DNA of 64,000 bases from Limnoglobus roseus (GCF_008254045.1 NZ_CP042425.1:6758001-6822000); one strand, 5' to 3'; counted from the stretch's first letter, positions 45,900 through 54,655 are shown. A program made the numbers and translations. The notes: generated by a model from the sequence alone, not told the origin.

Positions 45900-45972
45900 G
45901 AATACCCTCCGTCGAGTGAAGGGTATTCCTGGTGCAGAGGCTTTAGCTGAGCATTTTACTGACGTCAGTAAA
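45900..45972. repeat. Two adjacent palindromes
   Basis: GAATACCCT (45900-45908) is inverted as AGGGTATTC (45920-45928), and TTTACTGACGTCAGTAAA (45955-45972) is a perfect 18-bp palindrome. They lie in a 380-base gap without a convincing gene. They could be operator sites or the end of a lost mobile element. Confidence 0.55.
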
Positions 45973-46087
45973 GTTCCGCCGATAGTTCTTCACAGACGTG
46001 GAATGAGAAGGCACGGAGTTACCGTCCTCCTCACTGGCATGGTCATGGCGGGCACTTTGTTAGATGGCATAAAACGGCCAAACGACC

Positions 46088-46612
46088 TCACCGACTCGCC
46101 TTCACCCCCGCCCGTCCCTTGACGCCCGTCCCTTTGCCGACGCCTTTCGCCGCCAACTCCTCCTTCAACTTCTTGTTCTCGGCCTGGAGTTCCTGAATGA
46201 TCCGCTCCTGACGCGCCGACTCGGCCCGCTGCATCGCCAGGATCGTCTGGTTCTGCTCCCGAATGGTGGCGAGTGCCATCCGCAGGCCGAAGGGGTCCAC
46301 GTCCTTGCCGATCGAGGCCACGTTCTCGCTGACCTTGACCGCGTCCCCGCCAATTTGCTTCGACACGTCCTTGACCACCGGGGCGAGCTCCTTGACCGCC
46401 TCCGTGATCTGTTGGAACTTCTCGGCCGCCGCCAAAAGGTTCTGCACCGTCGGACCGAGGTCCGCGAGCGGGTTCTGAATCAGGGCGAGCGGGTTGAGGC
46501 TCGGCCTCGCCTCCGCGGACGGCGCCTTCGCGGGGGTCGGCTTCTGGGCGCTCACGGGGAGAGACAGGGCGAGCAGGCCCGCGGCGGCGACGAACGGCTG
46601 ACGGATGTTCAT
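46088..46612 (-). CDS. Exported coiled-coil protein
   Basis: The 174-residue protein starts at ATG 46612. Signal peptide: MNIRQPFVAAAGLLALSLPVSA. The mature part is a long helix: AEKFQQITEAVKELAPVVKD, then a heptad coiled coil RQERIIQELQAENKKLKEEL, ending in a basic Gly/Lys tail. It may oligomerise in the periplasm. No family is recognised. Confidence 0.65.
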   Translation of the reverse strand: MNIRQPFVAAAGLLALSLPVSAQKPTPAKAPSAEARPSLNPLALIQNPLADLGPTVQNLLAAAEKFQQITEAVKELAPVVKDVSKQIGGDAVKVSENVASIGKDVDPFGLRMALATIREQNQTILAMQRAESARQERIIQELQAENKKLKEELAAKGVGKGTGVKGRAGVKASR

Positions 46613-46733
46613 GGGGAGTTCCTTTCGGTCGGTGAGTCAGGGCAGTCACCTTCTCATTGTGTCATTTACGTCATTTCTGTCAGCAGGTCCGTACCAGTGT
46701 TTTGCGAGGAGCGTTGCGCATCACTCGTGGTGG

Positions 46734-47339
46734 TTACGGGCGATGGAGAACGGTCGCCTCCGCGAGGAACCACAGTCCTTGCCACGCCCAAAACCAGAGT
46801 ATGCAGATCGCCACCAGCCGGAGGAGCGGGCGCAGGGGTTCGTGGTGAAGTGGGTGAGGCGTTAGTCGCCAGACGCGAACCGCCAAATAGAGGGCGGCGT
46901 ATGTCAGCACGTGGTTCCATGGGCAGAACGGGCAGAGCCAGTCCAAGCCGAACATCAATCGCCAAAACCACAATGTCATCAACGAGGCGATTCCTAACCA
47001 GACGGCCAGACTCCGAACGAGGTGAGGGCGATAGGCCGACCCGAGTCGCCGTCCCGCGAGCCACCACAGCAGAGCACCCGTGTAGAACCCGAGGCCGAGG
47101 ACAGCGTTCGGGACGACGAACGCGCGGGCCTCGGGCGTTTGAAGAACCTTGTCGCAGTCCACACGAGCAGTCCAAGAGCACACGCCGGTGCCGGGCGTGA
47201 CCCACCCGCCGACCAGAGCGGTGAACCGCCACGACAGGTAGATAGTGTCCAGGGCCGCGATGGCCAGGACGACGGTCAACAGTCTCTCCAACCGGCGGCG
47301 TTTGTCCCCGTTCATGGAAGGGGTAGAACCCAGATCCAT
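46734..47339 (-). CDS. Vitamin K epoxide reductase (VKOR) family protein
   Basis: The protein has 201 residues from ATG 47339 with GGGGG upstream. Four or more membrane helices (LLTVVLAIAALDTIYLSWRF, AVLGLGFYTGALLWWLAG, AVWLGIASLMTLWFWRLMFG, LLRLVAICILWFWAW). The loop CSWTARVDCDKVLQ has the conserved cysteine pair and the CDxVL block, and WLCPFCPWNH contains the active CxxC. Bacterial VKOR re-oxidises DsbA-like proteins to form disulfide bonds. No fused thioredoxin domain or adjacent dsbA is present. Confidence 0.85.
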   Translation of the reverse strand: MDLGSTPSMNGDKRRRLERLLTVVLAIAALDTIYLSWRFTALVGGWVTPGTGVCSWTARVDCDKVLQTPEARAFVVPNAVLGLGFYTGALLWWLAGRRLGSAYRPHLVRSLAVWLGIASLMTLWFWRLMFGLDWLCPFCPWNHVLTYAALYLAVRVWRLTPHPLHHEPLRPLLRLVAICILWFWAWQGLWFLAEATVLHRP

Positions 47340-47516
47340 CAAATACCCCCTTTCGTTGCCCGTCGTTTCTGTCGCAGAACCCGCCTCACGCTACCCACCT
47401 GACCCTGGTCAATACGCCGCGTCTGGAATGTCCTCACTGACCCCGTGGCGCGATTCGCCCGGATTTGCGGAGGACGGGCGGGGTTCAGGGCGTGGGTGTT
47501 TTAAGGACCAGCCCAC

Positions 47517-47897
47517 TCACCGCGTGTCGATAGTGATCTCCCCCTCGGTGGGGAAGTTGGCGATGGGGTTGCCGAGCGCTTTCGACCCGCCGTAGTCGAC
47601 CCAACGGCCCTCGTTGATGGCCTCGCCGGACGGCAACAGGGATTGCACGTTGGACAGGCCCGGGCCGCTGAGGATCAGGTACGTGTGCTTGGGGACCGGC
47701 TTGGCGGTCTTGAGTTTCACCCCGAACGTCTGTTCCGAGGCCGAGTACCGCCAATCGACGAGGGTGACGTCGAGGGCCTGAAGGTTCTTGCCGACGACGA
47801 CGGTGACCTTGCCCTCGCGGTCCCCCTTATTCGAGCACCCCATGGCAAACGTCAGGACGGCGGCGAGGGTTAGCGGAGAGAGTCGCGGGAGAGTCAT
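47517..47897 (-). CDS. Lipoprotein of unknown function
   Basis: The 126-residue protein starts at ATG 47897. Lipoprotein signal LAAVLTFAMGC (Cys at about 21), then a charged spacer NKGDREGK and a beta-rich domain (VTVVVGKNLQALDVTLVDWR, HTYLILSGPGLSNVQSLLPS, PIANFPTEGEITIDTR). A secreted beta-sandwich seems likely. It is not recognised. Confidence 0.6.
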   Translation of the reverse strand: MTLPRLSPLTLAAVLTFAMGCSNKGDREGKVTVVVGKNLQALDVTLVDWRYSASEQTFGVKLKTAKPVPKHTYLILSGPGLSNVQSLLPSGEAINEGRWVDYGGSKALGNPIANFPTEGEITIDTR

Positions 47898-48179
47898 AGT
47901 CGGCCTCTGGCACCATTCAGATCGCGGTGGTGTCGCCGCGGTTGATGTCGGGAGAACTGCTCCCGACACCGAAGAGCGATCAGGCTAACCGCCCGCTCGG
48001 CCCCGGTCAAGGGCCCGCCGCAGGGATGCCTTGAGGACTGCCGAACCCGACCTTTTGCCCGTACTTCAGTTTCGCTCACCCAAAAGTGATCCATGCGCCG
48101 CCCCGCCCGCATCGCGACTCTCCTCGTCGCGCTCATCTTGGCCCTGCTCGCCGGCTGGTGTCACATTGTTCGTCGAGAG

Positions 48180-48555
48180 TTCGCCGGCGTGGGCGGAACG
48201 GGTTGCGGCAACACTGCCGACGGGCGGGTGGGAAATTACGCCGCACGACTACGGCACCCGCGTGGGTGACGGGTTGGCAGTCGTCGGTCACAGCCTGCCG
48301 GCGGCCGTCACGTCAAGAACGTGGGACGTGATTCTCGTGGACGGACCGCGAGGCGTTGACGCCGACGATCCGGGCCGCGTCGTTCCGATCCGGGCCGCTG
48401 CGAAACTGGCCAAGCGCGACGGGTGGCGGATGTTCGTCCACGACTGCGACCAGCCTCTCGAACAGGCGGCGTACCCACACTTCTTCGACCGCGAACCCGC
48501 CCGGGCTTACGACCGGACGTGGGCGTACGGGGCCGACCACGACCCGCCGTTGTAG
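48180..48555 (+). pseudogene. DUF579/methyltransferase-like fragment
   Basis: The frame reads LFVESSPAWAERVAATLPTG, RTWDVILVDGPRGVDADDPG, RVVPIRAAAKLAKRDGWRMF and VHDCDQPLEQAAYPHFF. The VDGPRG...PGR...VHD..RPVE pattern matches IRX15/DUF579-type methyltransferases of polysaccharide biosynthesis. The upstream part (48094-48180) is in another frame and contains a membrane helix (IATLLVALILALLAGW), so a shift or deletion separates them. Its end overlaps the convergent glycosyltransferase gene by about 49 bases. Confidence 0.5.
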
Positions 48556-49088
48556 TGCACGAAGAAGGTGTCGGGCACCTCGAGAATCCGCGCGCCGTTG
48601 CGGCAGTGGAAGTACTGCTGCTCGTAGTCCAACCGGATGCGACCGGGGTGGGCGAAAAAGGCCTGCGTGATGATCCCCTGGTCGGAGTGCCCCTGGAGTT
48701 CGAGCGGGTCCAGCAGGTGAGAGAGGAGCTGGGACGGGCCGCAATAGCACCCCGAGTTGAGGAACTTGTACGGCGTGTCGAACGGCGGGGCCGGGTAATC
48801 GGCTTCCCGGTTCCAGTCTGGGTAACAATACCGTTCCGCTGCGAACACGACGTAGTTCGGAATGACCATCGCCTTCGGGTCTTTGACGACTTCGACGTCG
48901 TAGGCGTCCAAAAAGACGATCGGCTCGTCGAGTCCGCGAATCGCCTCGCGAACGTAGTGCAACTTGATGACATTGTTCGGGTACGGCTGCCCCACCCCGA
49001 GGACAACAGGCTCGACTCCGAAGCGGCGGCAGCCGTCGATCAGAATGTTGGCCCGATTGGGATCACTGGCAACGGTCAAGATTTTCAC
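48507..49088 (-). CDS. PLOD-type glycosyltransferase
   Basis: The protein has 193 residues from ATG 49088. Blocks: KILTVASDPNRANILIDGCR, the metal-binding LDEPIVFLDAYDVEVVKD (DxD-like DAYD), PYKFLNSGCYCGPSQLLSHL, and SDQGIITQAFFAHPGRIRLD with VHYNGG near the end. This matches the glycosyltransferase domain of procollagen lysyl hydroxylase (PLOD)-like proteins. It probably transfers a sugar to a protein or glycan in the cytoplasm. It is convergent with a sugar-methyltransferase-like fragment. Confidence 0.78.
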   Translation of the reverse strand: MKILTVASDPNRANILIDGCRRFGVEPVVLGVGQPYPNNVIKLHYVREAIRGLDEPIVFLDAYDVEVVKDPKAMVIPNYVVFAAERYCYPDWNREADYPAPPFDTPYKFLNSGCYCGPSQLLSHLLDPLELQGHSDQGIITQAFFAHPGRIRLDYEQQYFHCRNGARILEVPDTFFVHYNGGSWSAPYAHVRS

Positions 49089-49221
49089 GCGAAGTCACCG
49101 TCCGGGATGAACGCGGGGCACGCTTCGCAGAATGGCCCGGGCACGGCCGGTTTGTCAAGGCGACAGTCGTGCCGGCAATTTCCCCTGTTACACCTGTCCC
49201 GCACGTGAGCGGGCGTGACAA

Positions 49222-50034
49222 CTACCCTTGTTTCCAGTCCTTGGCGGCGATCTTGGCCGGGGCACGGCGGGACACGGTGTTACTCACGGGGAGTTTCAAG
49301 TCGAACTCCTTGCCGAGGAACTTGCTGTCCCGCGGGTTGCCGCTGTGGGACGGCCGCTGCACGTTCTGCTGCAAGCGGACCGCCTTGTCCAATACGACCG
49401 CACCCGTGCCGTCGACCTTGAACGTGTGCTCCCAGATGACGTTCCAGTAGAAGTGCTTAAGGAGGTGGAACTTGCCGCCCGGCTCTTGGGCCACAAGCAT
49501 CGTGCAGAAGAGCAATTCGACCACGGTGTAGTGCAGGAAGTTGTTCGGGTGCCCAGTGACGATGGGATTCGGTTCGACGGACGCCCACCACCGACTAGGT
49601 TGGTCGAACAAGTGGGCGGGGACGTCCAGAAACCCGGTCGCCGGAATGACCGTCCCGGCGGCCAGTTTGTTCGTCCCCGTCGGACCCGTTGTTCCGCCCG
49701 AGTTGAGGCTGTCGTACCACACCTCAGTCGATCCGATGTCGGTGTCACGACACACGATCTGGTTGCTGTGAGTGATCAGGATACTGCCGTCCCGAACGGT
49801 CGCGCCGCGGTACCGGGAGTGGTTCGTGCCGATGTACTTGAGTTGAACGAACCCGAGAGTCCACCCGGCGACGCTGTCTCCCGCCGTTCCTTTGAGGCGG
49901 ATCGAACCGTTCGCGTCGATCGTCGGCGAATTGAAGGCGAACCCGACCGGCGGGCCGGGGTCCGCCGTCACCGTGGGCTTGGTCCCCGGGACCGCCATGG
50001 TCAGGGTCGTTTTCGGCACATCGATCGTAACCAT
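49222..50034 (-). CDS. Orphan protein, 270 residues
   Basis: From ATG 50034 the protein begins VTIDVPKTTLTMAVPGTKPT and has no signal peptide. It is mostly beta: SIRLKGTAGDSVAGWTLGFV, QLKYIGTNHSRYRGATVRDG, DIGSTEVWYDSLNSGGTTGP. A middle part (FLHYTVVELLFCTMLVAQEP, FHLLKHFYWNVIWEHTFKVD) is aromatic and could be a buried core. The basic C-terminus ends SRRAPAKIAAKDWKQG. I recognise no family. Its style recalls effector or particle-associated proteins, but there is no neighbour to support that. Confidence 0.6.
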   Translation of the reverse strand: MVTIDVPKTTLTMAVPGTKPTVTADPGPPVGFAFNSPTIDANGSIRLKGTAGDSVAGWTLGFVQLKYIGTNHSRYRGATVRDGSILITHSNQIVCRDTDIGSTEVWYDSLNSGGTTGPTGTNKLAAGTVIPATGFLDVPAHLFDQPSRWWASVEPNPIVTGHPNNFLHYTVVELLFCTMLVAQEPGGKFHLLKHFYWNVIWEHTFKVDGTGAVVLDKAVRLQQNVQRPSHSGNPRDSKFLGKEFDLKLPVSNTVSRRAPAKIAAKDWKQG

Positions 50035-50188
50035 GGCCGCCTCTCAATCCTTCTACACCCAGCTTTGCTTGCCGGGCTCGTTGTGGTTAGCCGGATAGGG
50101 CACACTCCAACGGACGGACACATACCATACGCGGCCGCTCGCCGGACGGATGCCAGGAATGGACATTCTGTCGGATGTGTCAATTGGG

Positions 50189-50617
50189 CTATCGCCCGCG
50201 GGGGGACCGCTTCGACATCCCCGGGCGGAACGTATCGACGAGGTGTTTGGGCGCGCTAACTGCTGGGTTCCGCAACGAGTAGACGATAGGGAACGGCATG
50301 CCTTTTTGGAGGCTGGTGAATTCGGGCACGTCGGCCGCCCGCACGGTGTAGGTACCCGTGTAAGGGGTGCCGGCGGCGTCCGTGTAGTGGTAGGTGATTT
50401 CCCGCTGCTGTGATGCGCGTTGTTTCACCACGGAAACAACCCCACCGACCTTGTACCCGGCCAACAGCGTGTTCCGTTCGACCACGGCTTTGACTTCCTG
50501 GCCGTGCTCACAAAGTTCCTTCATTTTCCGAACGTGCTGAACGACCGTGGCGGCGACCGCGGCGACAACAAGTACCAGAAGTAAGACGACCAGCGAACCG
50601 CAGATGAGGGGTGCCAT
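50189..50617 (-). CDS. DUF3592-like membrane protein
   Basis: The 142-residue protein starts at ATG 50617. One membrane helix opens it (CGSLVVLLLVLVVAAVAATV), followed by a soluble beta domain: GQEVKAVVERNTLLAGYKVG, REITYHYTDAAGTPYTGTYT, KGMPFPIVYSLRNPAVSAPK. The 'YxYxDxxGxxYxG' and 'VxYxPxxPxxS' patterns resemble DUF3592. The function of that family is unknown. Confidence 0.62.
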   Translation of the reverse strand: MAPLICGSLVVLLLVLVVAAVAATVVQHVRKMKELCEHGQEVKAVVERNTLLAGYKVGGVVSVVKQRASQQREITYHYTDAAGTPYTGTYTVRAADVPEFTSLQKGMPFPIVYSLRNPAVSAPKHLVDTFRPGMSKRSPRGR

Positions 50618-50759
50618 GCTTGCGGGTCCAATCCGCGGGGTGTGATGGGTTGAAACCCTTCGGGGTGGGTGATTTACGAACACCGAAGGCGAGCACCAAG
50701 GAAGCGCGCCACACGATAACCGAGGCAGGCGACTCCGATCGGATACGCGGCGAGGAGTA

Positions 50760-50805
50760 GGAAATGCAGAAACCCGACTCGTACGAGTCGGGTTTCTGCA
50801 TTTCC
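50760..50805. terminator. Perfect 46-bp palindrome, bidirectional terminator
   Basis: The 23 bases 50760-50782 are exactly reverse-complementary to 50783-50805, with no spacer. The outer part of the stem is A/T-containing (GGAAATGCAG) and the inner part GC-rich (CCCGACTCG). It starts 11 bases after the ArsR stop, where a terminator is expected, and TTTCTGCATTTCC follows the stem core on the ArsR strand. The perfection suggests selection or recent formation. Confidence 0.75.
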
Positions 50806-50815
50806 GGGCAGGATG

Positions 50816-51127
50816 TTAGTTGTGCGGAATTTCGATCCGGCACCAGCCTAAATCGAGAAAGGTTGCTTTCGTGCTCTCGTTGTTGAAATGTTCCGGGTGC
50901 AAGGAGTAGACCACGAAACGACCGTCCTTCACGTCTTGCACGAGACCTGCCTGACGGAGGACGCCGAGGTGGTGAGAGACGTTCACGATTTCCACTTGCA
51001 GCAACTTGGCCAACTCCGTCACATTCTTGGAGCCCGTTCGCAGGCACTCAATGATGCGAATCCGGTTCGGTTCCGCAATGGCTTGAAGGAGTTCGGCACA
51101 TTCTTTCGCGACTTTCGGGTCAGTCAT
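50816..51127 (-). CDS. ArsR-family winged-helix repressor
   Basis: The protein has 103 residues from ATG 51127. The winged helix fills most of it: ELLQAIAEPNRIRIIECLRT, the recognition region NVTELAKLLQVEIVNVSHHL, then LRQAGLVQDVKDGRFVVYSL. It lacks the CxC metal motif of ArsR itself, so it may respond to something other than metal. Its upstream region is unusually AT-rich. No metal-resistance gene is adjacent. Confidence 0.85.
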   Translation of the reverse strand: MTDPKVAKECAELLQAIAEPNRIRIIECLRTGSKNVTELAKLLQVEIVNVSHHLGVLRQAGLVQDVKDGRFVVYSLHPEHFNNESTKATFLDLGWCRIEIPHN

Positions 51128-51418
51128 TTTCCACAGTCCTGGGGCGAACTCTTGAAACTTTCGGGTAGTCGGAACACAGCCAATCCGTTTTCAACGCCCA
51201 AAAGCGAATGGTCGAACGACCACTACCTATTTTAACTATCTTAATTGTATCATTGGACAAATCAAGTCGTGAACTGCTGCAATTTGTTTCCCAGAAATAA
51301 GATGCGATGAATTATCGTACAGCACCAATAATGGGATACCCGCGTTTGGCGGCTCGACTAACAAAGAATCCGACACAAAGACGTGCAACACACTAAATTC
51401 AAGAGTCGATTTCTTGTG
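51128..51418. promoter_or_regulatory. AT-rich intergenic region upstream of arsR-like gene
   Basis: Bases 51225-51300 are strikingly AT-rich for this genome (TTTTAACTATCTTAATTG and similar runs). The region holds the promoter of the ArsR gene and probably its operator, though no clean palindrome stands out. No gene is seen. Confidence 0.5.
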
Positions 51419-51799
51419 TCACAGGAAAGATGGTTCTGTGGGATCAATGACAATCAAGTCTGGGAAGGATTTCAGAAGGCCTACCACTCGTTGGTAATCC
51501 TCGAAATATTCCAGCATTGGGTCCGGCGTTTCGCTCCAGGCATCGATCCGCCGGTCGCAGGCCGCTACGTCCGAATCCTCCGCCTGCCCGGCCATCTTCT
51601 CCGCAATGTCACTCGACTCCGCGAGTACCTCGGGTCCCGATTGCTCGAGTAATTCGAAGTCCCATTCTCCCCGCGAAATCGTGATCTGATTGCCGTTCAG
51701 GGTGACGCTGGAAGTTGCAAACTCGGTTTCGACCTGACTCAGCAGGGTCTTGATTGTCAGGTCCGATTTCGGCGGGATGAGGGCGAAAACGCGGTACAT
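51419..51799 (-). CDS. Hypothetical protein following nucleotide-sugar dehydrogenase
   Basis: The 126-residue protein starts at ATG 51799, 9 bases after the dehydrogenase stop, so probably cotranscribed. It begins YRVFALIPPKSDLTIKTLLS, followed by a strand pair (SVTLNGNQITISRGEWDFEL) and acidic helices (EDYQRVVGLLKSFPDLIVID). Soluble and acidic, with no signal. Codon use is less GC-rich than in its neighbour. It is not recognised; it could be an immunity-type or regulatory protein, but nothing proves it. Confidence 0.55.
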   Translation of the reverse strand: MYRVFALIPPKSDLTIKTLLSQVETEFATSSVTLNGNQITISRGEWDFELLEQSGPEVLAESSDIAEKMAGQAEDSDVAACDRRIDAWSETPDPMLEYFEDYQRVVGLLKSFPDLIVIDPTEPSFL

Positions 51800-51808
51800 G
51801 ACGCTCTC

Positions 51809-53134
51809 CTAAGCCCGGACGAGTTTCTCGCGGTGCTGTATGACATTCTTCGTAGCGTTTCGCGTATCGACCACCAAGTTCGCGGACCGCAAAATCCAAT
51901 CGTAATCGAAGGCGGTGTGATCGGTCGCGATCAAAACGCAGTCTTGTTCACCCAGGAAGTCCGCCGTGAGGGGCTGACTTTCCATCTGCAGGTGCGGGTA
52001 GTGGCGCATCGGCGGCAGGGCCGGAATGTGAGGGTCACTGTACGTCACCCGGGCGCCCTTCTTCAACAACAGGTCCATGATCTCGAAACCGGGGGACTCC
52101 CGCGGATCGTCGATGTCCTTCTTGTACGCCATGCCGAGGATGGCGACCTTACTGCCCTTGAGCGGTTTGCCCGCGTCGTTGAGGGCGTCGATCACCTTGC
52201 TAACTACGTAGGTCGGCATCCCAGCGTTGACTTCGCCGGCCAGTTCGATGAAGCGGGTGTTCATGCCGTACTGCCGGGCGACCCAGGTCAGGTAGAACGG
52301 GTCGATCGGGATGCAGTGGCCACCCAAACCGGGGCCGGGGTAGAACGCCTGGAAGCCGAACGGCTTCGTCTTGGCGGCCTCGATCACCTCCCACACGTCG
52401 ATGTCCATGCGGTCGTAAAGGGTCTTCAGTTCGTTGACGAGCGCGATGTTGATCGCCCGGTACGTGTTCTCCAGAATCTTGCACGCCTCCGCGACTTCCG
52501 GCGTGCTGACCCGCACCACCTTTTCGACGACCTTCCCGTACAAGCTCGCCGCGAGATCGCCGCTCTGCGGGTCGATCCCACCGACAACCTTGGGAATCGT
52601 GTCGACGGAGTGTGTGAGGTTGCCGGGGTCTTCGCGCTCGGGGCTGAAAGCGAGGAAGAAGTCTTCGCCGACGCTCATTTCCGAGCGTTCGAGGATCGGC
52701 AGCACGACCTTTCGCGTTGTCGTCGGGTACGTCGTGCTTTCCAAGACGACCAACTGACCGGGCCGAAGCCGGGCGGCGATGGCGTGGGCCGAGTTCACGA
52801 CGTACTGCAAGTCCGGCTCGCGCGACTCGGTCAACGGCGTCGGCACGCAAATGATGATGACATCGACTTCGTCCAACCGGCTGAACTGCTCGGTCGCCGA
52901 GAAGCGGTTCGCCCGCATCTCGGCGATCGTCGCGTCCGGGATTTGCTTGATGTACGACCGCCCCGCGTTCAACTTGGTAACCTTGCCGACGTCGATGTCG
53001 TAGCCGACGACCGTGAACCCGGCCCGCGAGAAGACCCGCGCGAGCGGTAAGCCCACGTATCCTAGGCCGATGATGCCCACACGGGCGGCCTTGGTGTCAA
53101 TCCGTTGCATTAGTTCGTTGAACGTGTCCGACAT
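51809..53134 (-). CDS. Nucleotide-sugar dehydrogenase (UDP-GlcNAc/ManNAc 6-dehydrogenase type)
   Basis: The protein has 441 residues from ATG 53134. The N-terminal Rossmann domain binds NAD (VGIIGLGYVGLPLARVFSRA). The central block VPTPLTESREPDLQYV, the helix ACKILENTYRAINIALVNEL and the catalytic cysteine loop GPGLGGHCIPIDPFYL define the UDP-sugar dehydrogenase family. The C-terminal domain begins KVAILGMAYKKDIDDPRESP. The enzyme oxidises the C6 alcohol of a UDP-sugar to the acid for surface polysaccharide synthesis. The DLxxSPE-like AFSPEREDPG block favours the WbpA/WecC type over UDP-glucose dehydrogenase. Confidence 0.92.
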   Translation of the reverse strand: MSDTFNELMQRIDTKAARVGIIGLGYVGLPLARVFSRAGFTVVGYDIDVGKVTKLNAGRSYIKQIPDATIAEMRANRFSATEQFSRLDEVDVIIICVPTPLTESREPDLQYVVNSAHAIAARLRPGQLVVLESTTYPTTTRKVVLPILERSEMSVGEDFFLAFSPEREDPGNLTHSVDTIPKVVGGIDPQSGDLAASLYGKVVEKVVRVSTPEVAEACKILENTYRAINIALVNELKTLYDRMDIDVWEVIEAAKTKPFGFQAFYPGPGLGGHCIPIDPFYLTWVARQYGMNTRFIELAGEVNAGMPTYVVSKVIDALNDAGKPLKGSKVAILGMAYKKDIDDPRESPGFEIMDLLLKKGARVTYSDPHIPALPPMRHYPHLQMESQPLTADFLGEQDCVLIATDHTAFDYDWILRSANLVVDTRNATKNVIQHREKLVRA

Positions 53135-53446
53135 TTCGGCTCCGTCCCTGGTTGCCGGGTGAAAATCTGGGGCGAGACTCCGCTCGAACCACGTTATCCC
53201 TCAAAATCGAGAACGGTGTCAACACGGATTAGACGCCATCAAGGCACCGTGTCCCGTGCAAGTGTGTCGCAAGGTTCTCTTTTCAGGTGACACCGATTTC
53301 TTCAAGCAGGTGTTGCAATCCGCACAACCCGAAGGGTTTCGCCCTTTCCCCACTCAGTTCTGCCTTCCACGAATTGGCAGGAACGAACCGTCAGCAGATG
53401 ATAAATTGACTTTGAGATCTCAAACTCCCGATCCCGTCGCAGACCT
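53135..53446. other. Divergent intergenic region
   Basis: This lies between the dehydrogenase gene and the kinase gene, which point away from each other, so both promoters lie here. I see no distinctive operator. Confidence 0.4.
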
Positions 53447-54655
53447 ATGCCTTCTCCCACCACTGCCGCCGAATTCTTGGCCCTCACCAAGCAGAGTTCG
53501 CTGTTGGCGGAGGGGTTGCTCAAGCCGTACTTGAACTCGCGCCCGTTTCTGGAGTTGAATGCCGACGACGCCGCCCGGCAACTCGTGATCGACGGCCTCC
53601 TCAGTCCGTTCCAGGCGAACCACCTCCTGAAGGGCCGTTACAAGAACTTCTTCATCGGCAAGTACAAGGTCATCGCCCCGCTCGGCTCCGGCGGGGCGAG
53701 TCAGGTGTTCCTGTGCGAACACGAGATGATGAAACACCGGGTGGCCCTCAAGATTCTCCGGCTCAAGGACGCCAACGACCCGGCCGCCTTGAACCGCTTC
53801 CGCCGCGAGGCCCGGGCGGCCGCGGCCGTCAACCACCCGAACGTAGTCCGGGCCTACGACTTCGACCAGGCCGAGGGCAAGCATTACTACATCGTGATGG
53901 ACCACGTCGACGGGGTCAGCCTCGAACACCTTGTCGAGCGGATCGGGCCGTTGCCGCCGGAACAGGCGGTCCATTACGTGGTCCAGGCGGCGTCCGGCCT
54001 TCAGCACATCTACGAGTGCGGCCTCATCCACCGCGACATCAAGCCGAGCAACCTCCTCCTCGACCGCTCCGGGCTCATTCGCATACTCGACCTGGGTCTG
54101 GTCCGCTTCGCCGACAGCGACGACGACAATGTGACGAAGCTCCAGAAAGACCACGCCATCCTCGGCACAGCCGATTACCTTTCGCCAGAGCAGGCGTTCA
54201 AGGCCGACGACCTCGACATCCGTTCGGACATCTACAGTCTCGGCGTGACGCTCTACTTCCTACTCTCTGGCCGGACCCCGTTCGCCAACTTGTCGATGGC
54301 CCAGAAACTCCTGCACCACCAGTTTAAAGACCCGCCGCCGATTGAAGGCGTGCCGAAAGACCTGTCCGCCGTAATCCTCACGATGATGGCGAAGAAACCC
54401 CACGACCGTTACCAGACGCCGGACGAAGTCGCGGAAGCGTTGAGCGGTTGGACCGCGATTCCCCTCCCCCCGCCCGACCCGGCCTACTTCGAAGTCACGG
54501 AGTTTCCGATTGCGGAAACCCCGGTCCGACCGGCAAAAGCGTCCCGGCCAGAGGCCAAACCCGCTCCCCCGCCGCGCCCGAAGTGGCCCATCATGGTCGG
54601 AATTCTTGCGGTAGTCGCGCTCGCCGGCCTCATCGCCTTCTTCGCCCTTCGTTGA
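53447..54655 (+). CDS. Ser/Thr protein kinase with C-terminal membrane anchor
   Basis: The protein has 402 residues. Residues 1-70 are a helical module (LVIDGLLSPFQANHLLKGRY) shared with the kinase-like gene at 60.8 kb. The kinase domain is complete: glycine loop GSGGAS near 80, VALKILR (Lys), HRDIKPSN at 195-202 (catalytic Asp), LDLGL in place of DFG, SPEQA, and SDIYSLGVTLY. A proline-rich linker precedes a final membrane helix (WPIMVGILAVVALAGLIAFF). It is a likely active kinase held at the membrane. The following gene starts 67 bases after its stop on the same strand. Confidence 0.9.
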   Translation: MPSPTTAAEFLALTKQSSLLAEGLLKPYLNSRPFLELNADDAARQLVIDGLLSPFQANHLLKGRYKNFFIGKYKVIAPLGSGGASQVFLCEHEMMKHRVALKILRLKDANDPAALNRFRREARAAAAVNHPNVVRAYDFDQAEGKHYYIVMDHVDGVSLEHLVERIGPLPPEQAVHYVVQAASGLQHIYECGLIHRDIKPSNLLLDRSGLIRILDLGLVRFADSDDDNVTKLQKDHAILGTADYLSPEQAFKADDLDIRSDIYSLGVTLYFLLSGRTPFANLSMAQKLLHHQFKDPPPIEGVPKDLSAVILTMMAKKPHDRYQTPDEVAEALSGWTAIPLPPPDPAYFEVTEFPIAETPVRPAKASRPEAKPAPPPRPKWPIMVGILAVVALAGLIAFFALR

